Assembly (NCBI RefSeq): GCF_017254915.1
Contig: NZ_JAFKCT010000002.1
Coordinates: 186,001-250,000, forward strand
Source of the DNA: Algoriphagus oliviformis
GTDB lineage: Bacteria; Bacteroidota; Bacteroidia; Cytophagales; Cyclobacteriaceae
DNA length: 64,000 nt
Direction: 5' to 3'
Shown piece after piece: positions 9,152-18,286 of the stretch. The first letter of the stretch is position 1. Each line of letters opens with the position of its first letter. The notes beneath the pieces were generated by a model. It ran no database searches. It was not told the DNA's origin and worked only from the letters and a program-made list of their open reading frames with translations. Position numbers and translations under genes: made by a program.

Positions 9152-9553
9152 TCAGAAAGCAAGCGCTGCCAGCCCTAATTTTGACTTGAGGGGGTTGATG
9201 CCGCTGATGACTTTTCCCAGATACTTCTGGGCCAGTTCATTGCCCATCAGGTCGGTGAGAAATTTAAGACGTTTGTTTTTCAGGCCCAGGATGCTGGACT
9301 TTTTGCTGTCGTCTGAGCCGGAGCCCCCGACCACCTTCATGAGGTCGTTGACGAAAGACTTGTTGTTGGCCTTCAGCTTGGAGGTTTGGTCCCCGGTGAG
9401 GTTGAGATCGGAGGAGCTATTGTCCAAGATGGAAAGCACCTGGCTGGAAAGGGCGTCGGAGCCGACATTGGGGACTTTGGGTATCTGTGCCTGGGCAGCA
9501 AATGCAAAGAAGAGCAGGAAAAGGAAAGCCGAGAGAAATTTTGTTGCGTTCAT
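9152..9553 (-). CDS. Small secreted protein of unknown function
   Basis: A 133-residue protein with a clear signal peptide (hydrophobic residues about 5-20, cleavage likely after AQA). The mature part is helical and rich in Leu, Ser and Lys, with no family I recognise. The start ATG 9553 was chosen at the signal peptide; the longer frame upstream runs into the neighbouring gene end. It follows the DUF937-like gene on the same strand after about 95 bp and has its own terminator downstream. Confidence 0.7.
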   Translation of the reverse strand: MNATKFLSAFLFLLFFAFAAQAQIPKVPNVGSDALSSQVLSILDNSSSDLNLTGDQTSKLKANNKSFVNDLMKVVGGSGSDDSKKSSILGLKNKRLKFLTDLMGNELAQKYLGKVISGINPLKSKLGLAALAF

Positions 9554-9647
9554 AAATTTTGAAGTTGAATAATACTTGAATTCAGGATATTCTGGGTGTC
9601 CATTGACTAAACCGTGAAACCCCATTGGGGAGGCAGTTTCTGGTTTT

Positions 9648-10145
9648 TTACTTTTTGAAAAGGCTGGAGCCAAACTTGATCACGTCGCCCAAATCAAAAG
9701 AGTCGGTGTCGTTGCTCGTACCGAAGATGGAGCTGAACACCTCTCCGAGTCCGCTTTCGTCGTTTTTCTTCATGGAGTTGACGACCGATTCGGCGATTTC
9801 CTGGTTGGGACGGGGGGCTGCGTTTACGCGGTTGTTGAAGAAGTTGAGCAGCAGGGGGAGGGCCTGTGAGGCAAGAGCCATGGCCTTGTCGCCGTCTATT
9901 CCCAGTTTTTCGCTGATGCCGCTGCCAAAGGCTCCTTTGAGGTGGTTGACTGTAGGGCTGTCAGCTGGGGTTTCGGATCCCGAAAACATCTCCATTATGC
10001 CACTGTAGTCCCCAGAGCTCGCCTGGCGCTGGATGACGTCGAGGAAGGATTCCCTCACTGCGTCTGACGAGTCCCTGCTTCCTCCCGCGCTGGCGAGCAA
10101 ATCCTGGAGGGGGCCGTTTGCCGACTTTAACAATTGGTCTATCAT
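9648..10145 (-). CDS. DUF937-like protein
   Basis: A 165-residue soluble protein without signal peptide. Ala/Gly-rich helical segments (KLGIDGDKAMALASQALPLLL near the middle) resemble the DUF937 / YidB-like group, whose biochemical role is not known to me. The N-terminus reads MIDQLLKSANGPLQDLL. The assignment rests on overall composition and the LPLLL helix, so it is tentative. The gene may be co-transcribed with the small secreted protein after it. Confidence 0.6.
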   Translation of the reverse strand: MIDQLLKSANGPLQDLLASAGGSRDSSDAVRESFLDVIQRQASSGDYSGIMEMFSGSETPADSPTVNHLKGAFGSGISEKLGIDGDKAMALASQALPLLLNFFNNRVNAAPRPNQEIAESVVNSMKKNDESGLGEVFSSIFGTSNDTDSFDLGDVIKFGSSLFKK

Positions 10146-10369
10146 AAGAATAAAAGTTTGATTTCTATAAAGTTGGGGATATTTCCGAGAATATGCGAGA
10201 AACGCTGCCAGTAAGTGGGGGATTCGGGATCTGGAGGAGGACCGCTTTCCAGCTGGGCCGGCTCGCTGGTCAGAGCTTTCTCCCTAGCGAAATATTCCCC
10301 TTGGTATTTCCCTAAATCCCGAAGGCATTTATGCCGATTCTTCTACCTTTGCTGCCTCACAGCGCGACG

Positions 10370-10711
10370 ATGAAAAAGCAGGCTTTCTTTGGCTTTGTCC
10401 TGGCAGGCTGGATTCTGGGGGTCTTTTTGATCTGCATGTTTCCACCGGTAGCCGACTACCAAGTCATACAGCCCAGCGCCGGCTACCTTGGCCAAGACAC
10501 TTTGCCTGAGCTTCACATGAGAAGCTCCGCCCAAACCCTGTCCCTTGTGCAGGCGGAGTGGATGAAGCAGCTTCCTGGCGAAGTCATCGTGTTTGAGGCA
10601 GGAGCGGTGCAGGTGCTTGATCCAGAGCTGGTCAGCCCAGGGCAAGACGAGCACACCTCCCCGCTGTTTGACGCCAAAGTGCTCTTTCAGCCATTTTTTG
10701 AGACCTGGTAG
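10370..10711 (+). CDS. Short membrane-anchored or secreted protein, hypothetical
   Basis: A 113-residue ORF beginning MKKQAFFGFVLAGWILGVF, a good N-terminal membrane helix or signal anchor, followed by a soluble part. No family is recognised. A long open frame lies antisense to it (10343-10960) but has no start-proximal signal or family character, so I favour this strand. The stop is 73 bp before the TerC-like gene on the same strand. Confidence 0.5.
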   Translation: MKKQAFFGFVLAGWILGVFLICMFPPVADYQVIQPSAGYLGQDTLPELHMRSSAQTLSLVQAEWMKQLPGEVIVFEAGAVQVLDPELVSPGQDEHTSPLFDAKVLFQPFFETW

Positions 10712-10784
10712 GGAAAAGTCCTCCAGTAGTCCTCCTTTTCGGCTTGCGCCGGTGTATGATCCTTTCCCCAGATTTTCCCTTTCC

Positions 10785-11774
10785 ATGAATTCATTAATCA
10801 ACCATCCCGGTATCCTGATCGGTTTTGCCCTAGTCGTAGCCTTTATGCTCTTGCTCGACCTGGGTGTTTTCAACAAAAAGAGCCACATCATCTCCAACAA
10901 AGAGGCAGCGATCTGGTCGGTGTTTTGGATTGGCCTATCCATGGTCTTCAGCATTTTCATCTACATCGTCACCAATGAGGAAGTGGGCATGGAGAAGTTT
11001 TCCCAGTTCCAGTCGGCTTATTGGATAGAAAAAGCCCTTTCGGTGGACAACCTCTTCGTCTTTATTCTGGTCTTTGGCTTTTTCAAAGTTCCCAGGGAAT
11101 ATCACCACCGCGTGCTGTTTTGGGGGATTATTGGGGCCTTGGTGATGCGCGCAATCTTCATTTTCGCGGGGGTGGGGATCATTTCGATGACTTACCTGCC
11201 GGAAATGGAGATCCTCGAGCGATCCGTCCGTATCAATGTCGTGCTGACTGTTTTTGGGGCTTTTCTCATCTATGCCGGCTACAAATCCTGGTTTGCCGAC
11301 CACGATGCGGAGGAAACCGAGGACTACAGTAAAAATCCGGGCGCACGGCTGATCTACCGCTACTTCAAGGTGACGCCGGAGTACCACGGGGACAGGTTTT
11401 TCACGGTGAAAAATGGAGTGAAAATGGCTACCCCCTTGCTGGTCGTCGTTGCCGTGATCGAGTTTACCGACCTGCTTTTCGCAGTGGACTCCATCCCGGC
11501 GATTTTCGCCATCGCGCCAGACGACCCCTTCATCCTCTACACGTCCAACATATTTGCGATTTTGGGGCTCCGTTCCCTTTATTTTCTGCTGGCCAATTTC
11601 ATCCACATGTTTAGCCGACTGAAGTTTGGCCTGGCCATCATCCTGGCTTTTATCGGCTTCAAGATGATCTCAGCGCCATTTTACCATGTAGGCTCCACGC
11701 CGTCGTTGGGAATCGTCGGGGGGATCTTAGCGGCGTCGGTGCTGGCGTCGGTGATTTGGCCGGAGAAACTTTAA
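10785..11774 (+). CDS. TerC family integral membrane protein
   Basis: A 329-residue polytopic membrane protein with the TerC/Alx signature: LLLDLGVFNK near the N-terminus, YWIEKALSVDNLFVFILVF, and VVAVIEFTDLLFAVDSIPA in the second half, where the paired acidic residues within helices are typical. TerC-like proteins are linked to metal export, for example manganese to secreted metalloproteins. ATG 10785 is the start; the longer open frame upstream overlaps the preceding gene. There are no tellurite-resistance partners nearby, so a housekeeping metal role is more likely than tellurite resistance. Confidence 0.93.
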   Translation: MNSLINHPGILIGFALVVAFMLLLDLGVFNKKSHIISNKEAAIWSVFWIGLSMVFSIFIYIVTNEEVGMEKFSQFQSAYWIEKALSVDNLFVFILVFGFFKVPREYHHRVLFWGIIGALVMRAIFIFAGVGIISMTYLPEMEILERSVRINVVLTVFGAFLIYAGYKSWFADHDAEETEDYSKNPGARLIYRYFKVTPEYHGDRFFTVKNGVKMATPLLVVVAVIEFTDLLFAVDSIPAIFAIAPDDPFILYTSNIFAILGLRSLYFLLANFIHMFSRLKFGLAIILAFIGFKMISAPFYHVGSTPSLGIVGGILAASVLASVIWPEKL

Positions 11775-11790
11775 AATTTTCCAATCAGAG

Positions 11791-12996
11791 CTACTTAAAA
11801 GCCGCAATCCCCGTGATCTCCTGACCCAGAATCAGCAGGTGGATGTCCTGCGTGCCTTCGTAGGTGACGACAGATTCCAAATTCATCATGTGGCGCATGA
11901 TGGGGTATTCGCCTGTGATGCCCATGCCGCCGTGGATCTGGCGGGCTTCCCGGGCGATATTTAGCGCCATCTCCACGTTGTTGCGCTTGGCCATGGAGAT
12001 GTGGACGGTCTTGGCAGTGCCCTCATTCATCATCTTTCCGACCTTCCAAGCCAAGAGCTGCGCCTTGGTGATCTCGGTGAGCATCTCGGAGAGTTTCTTT
12101 TGCGTCAGCTGGAATCCCGCGATAGGCTTGCCAAACTGGATGCGCTCGGCGGCATACCTTCTCGCTGAGTCGTAGCAGTCCATGGCCGCACCGATAGCTC
12201 CCCAGGCGATCCCAAAGCGCGCCGAGTCCAAGCACATCATCGGTGCACCCAAACCAGACTTGCCAGGCAGCAGGTTTTCCTTTGGCACCTTCACGTTGTC
12301 AAAGACGAGTTCGCCGGTGCAGGAAGCGCGTAGCGACCACTTGCCGTGGGTCTCGGGAGTGGAAAAGCCCTCCATGCCCCGCTCCACGATCAGGCCGTGG
12401 ATGCGGCCTTCCTCGTTTTTCGCCCAGACGACGGCAATGTCCGCCTTGGGTGAGTTGGAGATCCACATCTTGGCGCCATTGAGCAGGTAGTGGTCGCCCA
12501 TGTCCTTGTAGTGCGTCACCATGCCGCTGGGATTGGAGCCGTGGTCGGGCTCGGTGAGGCCGAAGCAGCCCAGGTACTCCCCGGAGGCCAGCTTGGGAAG
12601 GTATTTTTTCCGCTGCTCCTCGGAGCCAAACTTATAGATCGGATACATCACGAGTGAACCCTGCACCGAGGCCGTGGAGCGCATGCCCGAGTCGCCGCGC
12701 TCGATCTCTTGCATGATCAGGCCGTAAGAGATGTAGTCCAGCCCACCGCCACCGTACTGCTCTGGGAGTTGGGGGCCAAAGGCTCCCACTTCGCCAAACT
12801 TCCGTACGATCTCGTAGGGGAAATGGGCTTTCTGAGCCCAGTCTTCGATGTACGGAGAGATCTCCTTTTTCACAAAATCCCGCATCGAGGCCCGAATAAG
12901 CTTCTGCTCTTCGGTCAACAAATCGTCCAGATCAAGAAAATCTACACCTTCAAAAAGATCCTGTTTTTGGGATTTCCTGATGTCAACAGCCTCCAT
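11791..12996 (-). CDS. gcdH: Glutaryl-CoA dehydrogenase
   Basis: A 401-residue acyl-CoA dehydrogenase that converts glutaryl-CoA to crotonyl-CoA and CO2 using FAD. The C-terminal block SVVTYEGTQDIHLLILGQ is characteristic of this branch and holds the catalytic Glu380. FAD and substrate blocks GCFGLTEPDHGSNPSGM and ISNSPKADIAVVW are present. The gene is divergent from a tryptophan 2,3-dioxygenase gene with 116 bp between starts. Glutaryl-CoA is an intermediate of lysine degradation and of the glutarate branch of tryptophan degradation, so the pairing is biologically coherent. Confidence 0.92.
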   Translation of the reverse strand: MEAVDIRKSQKQDLFEGVDFLDLDDLLTEEQKLIRASMRDFVKKEISPYIEDWAQKAHFPYEIVRKFGEVGAFGPQLPEQYGGGGLDYISYGLIMQEIERGDSGMRSTASVQGSLVMYPIYKFGSEEQRKKYLPKLASGEYLGCFGLTEPDHGSNPSGMVTHYKDMGDHYLLNGAKMWISNSPKADIAVVWAKNEEGRIHGLIVERGMEGFSTPETHGKWSLRASCTGELVFDNVKVPKENLLPGKSGLGAPMMCLDSARFGIAWGAIGAAMDCYDSARRYAAERIQFGKPIAGFQLTQKKLSEMLTEITKAQLLAWKVGKMMNEGTAKTVHISMAKRNNVEMALNIAREARQIHGGMGITGEYPIMRHMMNLESVVTYEGTQDIHLLILGQEITGIAAFK

Positions 12997-13112
12997 GTTA
13001 TATTTGGTTTATTTTTGGGAATCACTCATTTTTGCCGCACAGAGTGCCGGGCTAGTCCCGAAATTAAGGAGAAAGCCTTCGAATTTGCTACCCTTTTGAT
13101 TAAAAAATCCCC

Positions 13113-14084
13113 ATGCCCAGTTCCCAGTTTGACCCGAAAGTGCTAGAGAAAATCCACCAGTTGGAATCCAAATTCAAGTCTTCGGGCCAAGACCTTCTTT
13201 CCTACCTGGAGGGCCTGCTCCATGCCGACTACCTGACCTATTGGGACTATATCAACCTCGACGTGCTGCTCTCCCTGCAGCAGCCCAAAACCAGCTTCAA
13301 AGACGAACGGATCTTCATCATCTACCACCAGATCACTGAGCTGTACTTCAAGCTGATCATCTCCGAAATGGAGCAGATCGCCGATCAGCAGAAGCTGACC
13401 GAGACTTTTTTCAAAACCCGTCTGGAGCGGATTCTGATGTACTTTGACCACCTGATCAGCTCCTTTGCCATGATGTGGAAGGGGATGGAGCGGGAGCAGT
13501 TTCTCCAGTTTCGCATGTCGCTGTTGCCTTCTTCTGGTTTTCAGAGTGCGCAGTTTCGGGAGATTGAGCTGATGGCCACGGATGCTTTTCACCTGATCGC
13601 TTTGGAGAAGCGGGCCGAATACGACTACCACAGTCCTGGAGATGATCTCTTCGAAAACCTGTATTGGCAGCAGGGAGCCATCGAGTTGGCGACGGGGGAG
13701 AAGACGCTGACACTGAAAAACTTCGAGGAAAAATACGGCAAGAAGCTCATCGAGCTCATCGAAAGCTACCGCCGCAAAAACCTCTGGCAGAAGTATATGG
13801 AGCTGGAGTTTCCATCCGAATCCCTGCGTGAGATGATGCGTCAGTTTGACTTGAAAGCCAACGTCTTCTGGCCTTTGGCACACTACAAGTCGGCCGTACG
13901 CTACCTGCAGCGCGACCCCGTCGATATTGCCGCGACCGGCGGCACCAATTGGCAGAAGTACCTCCCTCCGCGCTTCCAAAAGGTCATCTTCTTTCCCGAG
14001 CTCTGGTCTGAAAAGGAGATGGAGGAATGGGGCAAAGGCTGGGTCGTGAAGGAGATTTTCGGAGAGGAAATCCAAAAAGGCTAA
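13113..14084 (+). CDS. kynA: Tryptophan 2,3-dioxygenase family protein
   Basis: A 323-residue heme dioxygenase of the TDO family, which opens the indole ring of tryptophan to N-formylkynurenine. Visible landmarks are FIIYHQITELYFKLI (His72, the active-site histidine of the family), LQFRMSLLPSSGFQSAQFR (Arg134 and the SGFQS block), the likely heme ligand His257 in PLAHYKSAVRY, and ATGGTNWQKYL near 274. The protein is somewhat longer and more diverged than classical bacterial TDO. The start ATG 13113 has no obvious ribosome binding site, as is usual in this phylum. A hairpin follows the stop. Confidence 0.88.
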   Translation: MPSSQFDPKVLEKIHQLESKFKSSGQDLLSYLEGLLHADYLTYWDYINLDVLLSLQQPKTSFKDERIFIIYHQITELYFKLIISEMEQIADQQKLTETFFKTRLERILMYFDHLISSFAMMWKGMEREQFLQFRMSLLPSSGFQSAQFREIELMATDAFHLIALEKRAEYDYHSPGDDLFENLYWQQGAIELATGEKTLTLKNFEEKYGKKLIELIESYRRKNLWQKYMELEFPSESLREMMRQFDLKANVFWPLAHYKSAVRYLQRDPVDIAATGGTNWQKYLPPRFQKVIFFPELWSEKEMEEWGKGWVVKEIFGEEIQKG

Positions 14085-14113
14085 GAAGAAAAATGCCAGC
14101 TTGTTGGCTGGCA
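14085..14113 (-). terminator. Hairpin terminator between convergent genes
   Basis: Stem TGCCAGC (14094-14100) with GCTGGCA (14107-14113) and a 6-base loop. The T-rich run is on the minus strand (TTTTTCTTCTT), so it fits termination of the ChaN-like gene ending at 14173, although it also lies directly after the kynA stop. Confidence 0.7.
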
Positions 14114-14172
14114 AGGCTCTCCGTTGGCAAGTTTGCAGGTATGCGATCCTGCGGTAGGCGGGCCTGTCGAGC

Positions 14173-15057
14173 CTATCGTTTCGTCTGAGTCATGGAGTCC
14201 GCCACCACGATGATGTAGTTGGCGATGCTGGATCGATCTTCTTTGCTCAACTCATTCCATTCTTTTTCGGTCAGGGTGGTGATGGACTTGATGTCAAAGC
14301 CCGGGCGGATTTGGTTGATCCACCAGATGATGCCCTGGGAGTAGTTGGAATGGTAAGAACCCTCGAAGTGAAACAGCAAGTTGCCGGCGCGATGGGACTC
14401 GATGGAGAAATGGGCCATCGTGGCGTCCTTCGCCGCTTGGGCTGCTTGGATGTTGAGCATGTTGGGAGGAGTGTGGTTTCCCATCGCCTTGGCCATTTCG
14501 GCATAGGCCTTTACTGTAGGATCGAAGTACTTTTCCAGATCCGGGCCTATCATCGCCAAGCCCTCAGGACTCAGCAGTTTGAGGGATTCTAGACCTTTCT
14601 TGTTGATCATAGAGGCATAGCGCCGGGGGATGTTGGTGGCGATAAAGCGCAGGTTTTTTTCCTTCGCAAAGTCCAGCAGAGGCTTGTAGTCCGTCTGGTA
14701 GTTGCCCCAGAGCTGGGTGATCTCCGGGAGCATTTTGTCCTCGGGATACAGATCCTGCAGGTATTCGTCTATCACCAGCTGGTTGCCGTTTTCAAACATT
14801 TCCGCACCGAGATACAGGTCTTGCCCTTTGATCTCGTACAGGCTTTTCGTCATCTCCAGTTGTAGCCAATGCGAAATAGGGTTGGTATGGTACTCCCCAA
14901 AGAAGACCATGTCGCTTTCGGACAGATCCCGGATCATCTTATCATAGTCCGCCAGCTTGCCTCGGTGGTCGTAGAGCTGGTAGGCGGGTTTGTTTTGGGC
15001 AAAAGTGAGGGTGGCCAGAACGAAAGTGAATAAAAAACCGAGCGTAACCTGTTTCAT
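14173..15057 (-). CDS. ChaN family (heme-binding uptake, PF04187-like) secreted protein
   Basis: A 294-residue protein with an N-terminal signal peptide (MKQVTLGFLFTFVLATLTFA). The first conserved block is DMVFFGEYHTNPISHWLQLE, with LYLGAEMFENGNQLVIDEYL after it. These are the landmarks of the ChaN-like family, some of which bind heme and sit near iron-uptake genes. No iron genes are adjacent here. I chose ATG 15057 at the signal peptide over an upstream start that gives a Cys-rich, non-signal N-terminus. It acts in the periplasm or at the envelope. Confidence 0.85.
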   Translation of the reverse strand: MKQVTLGFLFTFVLATLTFAQNKPAYQLYDHRGKLADYDKMIRDLSESDMVFFGEYHTNPISHWLQLEMTKSLYEIKGQDLYLGAEMFENGNQLVIDEYLQDLYPEDKMLPEITQLWGNYQTDYKPLLDFAKEKNLRFIATNIPRRYASMINKKGLESLKLLSPEGLAMIGPDLEKYFDPTVKAYAEMAKAMGNHTPPNMLNIQAAQAAKDATMAHFSIESHRAGNLLFHFEGSYHSNYSQGIIWWINQIRPGFDIKSITTLTEKEWNELSKEDRSSIANYIIVVADSMTQTKR

Positions 15058-15134
15058 GGTGTGACAAATGGATCTCTTGTGTGGGTTACAAAAAAAGCAA
15101 GAAATCACGAAAGACATCGTCAAAGTCTCGGAAA

Positions 15135-15171
15135 GAAAATCAGAATGCCCAAGGCTTATGCCCTAGGCATT
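15135..15171 (-). terminator. Probable intrinsic terminator, minus strand
   Basis: AATGCC at 15144-15149 pairs with GGCATT at 15166-15171, and the inner parts continue the stem with G-U wobbles to about 12 bp around a 4-base loop. On the minus strand a T-rich stretch (GATTTTCTTTC) follows. It could end the SIS gene transcript, which stops 170 bp earlier, before the ChaN-like gene. Confidence 0.5.
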
Positions 15172-15342
15172 GAAAGGAAGTAGAGCAGTCTAGAGCTTTG
15201 TCACTGGGCCTTGGTCGCTGGATCGATCCGGTCCTATTCAAGCACGCCGCTGCGCAACTTGCCCAATTCAAATTTCCAAGCGGGCAGAAGGGCCAATCGG
15301 CATCCTCGCGAACAAAGTTGTGGTCTCGAAGCTACCGGCTCC

Positions 15343-16083
15343 TTACAATATCCTCACCTCAGCTTTGTATTTGCTGATCAGGTTTTCGTTGTGGGATTCG
15401 CCCTCGTTGGAGTTGGAGCTGTTGAAGACCTCGGGGACGATGCCGTTTTCCAAGGCCAGGGCGGCTGCCTGCACCATGATTGCATTGAGGAGGGCGGCAC
15501 CGACTACGGTAGAGGTCGCGCCGACGTTGGTATGGAGGCCGTCCAGGTCGATGGCTGCGTCGCCGATCTCTCCAAAAGTATCCAGGAAGATGTCGCTGAC
15601 TTGGAAAAGCTTCAGACCGGAAGAGTGGCGGGAATCCACCGACTTGCTATGGGCATAGTTGGTGATCACGATGACCTTCGCGCCCTTTTCCTGCGCGATC
15701 TGGGCCATCTCCACGCTCACCGAGTTGCGGCCGGAATTGGAGGCGATGATGAACACGTCCTTGTTAGTAATGGCATAGGGCTGGAAGAGCGTCTGGGCAT
15801 AGCCCTCGCGGCGCTCCACGACCGTGCTGCCGGAGGCGTCCTTGTGCAGCATCAGCGAATCATCCAAAATGGGAATAACCCGGGCAAATCCCCCGGCCCG
15901 GTAGAAGATCTCCTCTGCGAGCATGTGGGAGTGGCCGGTGCCGCTGGTGTAGATCCAGCCATGGTTTGCTATGGCCTGCGCGATCCATTTGGCGGCGATT
16001 GATATTTCTTTTTCCTGCCGGAAAGCCTTCTGGAGTTTTTCAAAAACGGATTCCCGATAGCGCTTGTACGGTTCTGTACTCAT
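15343..16083 (-). CDS. SIS domain protein (UPF0309-type sugar phosphate binding)
   Basis: A 246-residue SIS-domain protein. WIYTSGTGHSHMLAEEIFYRAGG near residues 43-65 and VFIIASNSGRNSVSVEMAQIA near 110-130 form the phosphosugar-binding site. The C-terminal EVFNSSNSNEGESHNE block is typical of the UPF0309 group, whose substrate is not established. ATG 16083 was chosen rather than the adjacent TTG 16086. The gene follows the planctomycete-type cytochrome cluster on the same strand after 22 bp, so it probably belongs to that transcript and may act on a sugar handled by the cluster. Confidence 0.88.
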   Translation of the reverse strand: MSTEPYKRYRESVFEKLQKAFRQEKEISIAAKWIAQAIANHGWIYTSGTGHSHMLAEEIFYRAGGFARVIPILDDSLMLHKDASGSTVVERREGYAQTLFQPYAITNKDVFIIASNSGRNSVSVEMAQIAQEKGAKVIVITNYAHSKSVDSRHSSGLKLFQVSDIFLDTFGEIGDAAIDLDGLHTNVGATSTVVGAALLNAIMVQAAALALENGIVPEVFNSSNSNEGESHNENLISKYKAEVRIL

Positions 16084-16105
16084 CAATAGTTTTTTGGGTG
16101 AAAGG

Positions 16106-18220
16106 CTAATTCAATAATATTTCGTCCACAAATACCCATCCTTTTGCCCCTGCTCCAGGGTGCCAAGAAGGGAGTTTCGAAATAGGTTTCAGCCTGATTT
16201 TGACTTGGTCAAAACCCGTTTCCGGCAGGGGAAACGTCAACACTCCAAATCTAGCTTCTTCTATTTTAGTAGACTGGGTGCTCTCCGTTTCCGGAATTTT
16301 CTGCCAGTTCTGCTGATTTCCGGTCCAAATCTCCACTTTTTCCGGTGGAAAGATGTAGGCGGTCTCGTTTAGAAGAATACTGATGCTAATCTCTTTCGGG
16401 CTATTGTTTTTCTCCAAAAATATCTCAAGCTCCAGGGGCGACTCGTTAAATCCGAGCCAATTCCCTGATCCATGGGTAGTCTTTCCCTTTTCGTGGTCAA
16501 AGAGGGAGCTGGCACCGTTGGCCTTGTAGCGGCCGTTGCCCTCGTGGGCGAGGCGGTAGGATTGGGGGACTATGCCTGCTTTGAAAAAGACGTCCTTGGT
16601 CGGCAAGCTGCCAATCCAGTCCGCGGCAAAGGCCTTCGCGCGAAACTCGCCGGTTTTCTTGACCCAGATCGGCGCGGTGTAGATGGGGCTGCTGAGGCTG
16701 TCCGGCTCCGTGCCGTCGAGCGTATAGCGGATCTCGGCTTTACGGATAGGATGGGAGAGGATCAGCTCCATGGAATCTTGGAAAAAGACCTTGTCGTAGC
16801 TGACCTTGGGCGAGTTGAGGGGATAGATCACCCCTTTTCCGTCAAATCCAAAATCGATGTGGGCGGAAGAAAGCGCCTGTTGAAGTCTGTCCTGTGACTC
16901 TTTGTCCAGTCCCGAGTTCCAAAGGAAAAGCCTCTTGACCTGGCTTAGTTTGCCTAGCGCTTCCACGGCATCCGCACCAAGCTGGTTGCCGGAAAGAGCC
17001 AGGTTCCTGAGGCTTTCCAAGGGCTCCAAATTGGCGAGTTGGCTGGCCTGTACACCGGTGAAATTCAGCTGCAGCTCTTCCAGATGGGGGAAGTCACGGA
17101 GGAAAGCCAGGTCGACCCCCTCCAGCGGCATGCGGTTGAGGTTCAGCTTGACAACTTGGGCTTTGATGCTTTTCAGCTCCTTCAGCGAGGCCGGATCAAA
17201 AGCCGAGGTGCCATAGTAGGCTACCTCCAGGGCGGGAGAACCCGGAAATACCGGGTTGACCTTACGGAAGAAATTGTTCAAGTCCGCGATGTCCGAGTCC
17301 GACGCTGCGTCGAAGGTGTAGTTTTTTTGGTTGGAAAATCTGTTGGAAGCCAGCTGAAACAATGGAGTTTCCTTGGGCAGCTCGGCCACCTTTTGGTCAA
17401 AGGAACTCCCGGACTCTACCCAAAGCTGGAGGATCTCCAGTTCCTCCTCGGTGAGTTGGGCTTTGTTTTTGGGCGGCATGTGCTCCTTGGATTCCTCCGG
17501 TAGGTGGATGCGCTGGATCAGCAGTGATTCCTTTAAGTCTCCGGGTACGACAAAGGGGCCATTTTTTCCGCCCTTCTGCATGCCCGCCAGGTCATCCAGT
17601 CGCAGTTCTCCTTTTACCTTGCCTTCCTTGTGGCAGGCGACGCACTTGGCCTCGAGTATGGGCTTTACCATGTGCTGGAAGACTTCGGCATCATCCAGGG
17701 CGACAAACTCCACTTCCTCGCTTTGGATGGGAGCGAGGAGGAAATTCTCCCCATGGGTCAAATCCGCACCAAAATGTCCCGTGAGGGTGATCACCAGCGC
17801 AAGGGAGGCCGTCGAGAACTTGACGAACTGGGTAGATTTGTTTCTATAGAAGTAGATCAAAACGGCCAAACCAAGCGAAGCCACGCCCAGCCACTGGTGC
17901 CACACCAGCATGTCTCCGTCATAGTCTTCGTTGGCCAGCAGCAGGCCCGCCAGTACCGTGAGGCCGGTAAGGTTGGCGCCGAGGAGCAGTGTCCAGGTGC
18001 CGAGCTCCCGGAGCTTGGCATCTTTCACCCAAAGCAAGACCACTGCCATCAGCAGCAGGACGATGGGAAAATGCAGGATCAGCGGATGGGCCCTGCCCAG
18101 CACTTGGAGGATGGGGGGAATGGACAGGCTTTCTCCGGCGACGCTCAAGATCAGCGCGAGACCGAGCCAAAAGAAAAGGAGGTTTTCGAGGATAGCGGCT
18201 ATCCGGGATACTTTGGGCAT
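16106..18220 (-). CDS. Membrane-bound planctomycete-type cytochrome c with LRR and chitobiase C-terminal-like domain
   Basis: A 704-residue multidomain protein. Residues about 10-150 hold four or five membrane helices. Residues about 180-285 are a PSD1-type cytochrome c with the heme motif CVACH at 193-197 and an MPP motif in HMPPKNK. Residues about 330-460 form leucine-rich repeats (LEELQLNFTGVQASQLANLE). Residues about 480-550 resemble the chitobiase/beta-hexosaminidase C-terminal domain (YTLDGTEPDSLSSPIYT). The tail may be a galactose-binding-like fold. It is the third gene of a PSD1 / DUF1501 / cytochrome set. A role linking glycan recognition to electron transfer is only inferred. Confidence 0.85.
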   Translation of the reverse strand: MPKVSRIAAILENLLFFWLGLALILSVAGESLSIPPILQVLGRAHPLILHFPIVLLLMAVVLLWVKDAKLRELGTWTLLLGANLTGLTVLAGLLLANEDYDGDMLVWHQWLGVASLGLAVLIYFYRNKSTQFVKFSTASLALVITLTGHFGADLTHGENFLLAPIQSEEVEFVALDDAEVFQHMVKPILEAKCVACHKEGKVKGELRLDDLAGMQKGGKNGPFVVPGDLKESLLIQRIHLPEESKEHMPPKNKAQLTEEELEILQLWVESGSSFDQKVAELPKETPLFQLASNRFSNQKNYTFDAASDSDIADLNNFFRKVNPVFPGSPALEVAYYGTSAFDPASLKELKSIKAQVVKLNLNRMPLEGVDLAFLRDFPHLEELQLNFTGVQASQLANLEPLESLRNLALSGNQLGADAVEALGKLSQVKRLFLWNSGLDKESQDRLQQALSSAHIDFGFDGKGVIYPLNSPKVSYDKVFFQDSMELILSHPIRKAEIRYTLDGTEPDSLSSPIYTAPIWVKKTGEFRAKAFAADWIGSLPTKDVFFKAGIVPQSYRLAHEGNGRYKANGASSLFDHEKGKTTHGSGNWLGFNESPLELEIFLEKNNSPKEISISILLNETAYIFPPEKVEIWTGNQQNWQKIPETESTQSTKIEEARFGVLTFPLPETGFDQVKIRLKPISKLPSWHPGAGAKGWVFVDEILLN

Positions 18221-18286
18221 GATGGGTATTTATGCGATGGAAATTTAGCGCGGGACCAATTGTGAAATTGGCTTGTTTTCTTGGAT

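Noticed and set aside
10343..10960. Minus-strand 205-residue ORF
   Set aside because: It overlaps the start of the TerC-like gene and the 113-residue ORF; composition is like antisense and there is no family character.
12997..13112. Promoter boxes in the gap between gcdH and kynA
   Set aside because: TA-rich segments near 13090 do not match TTG / TAnnTTTG at a sensible spacing, so no promoter is claimed.
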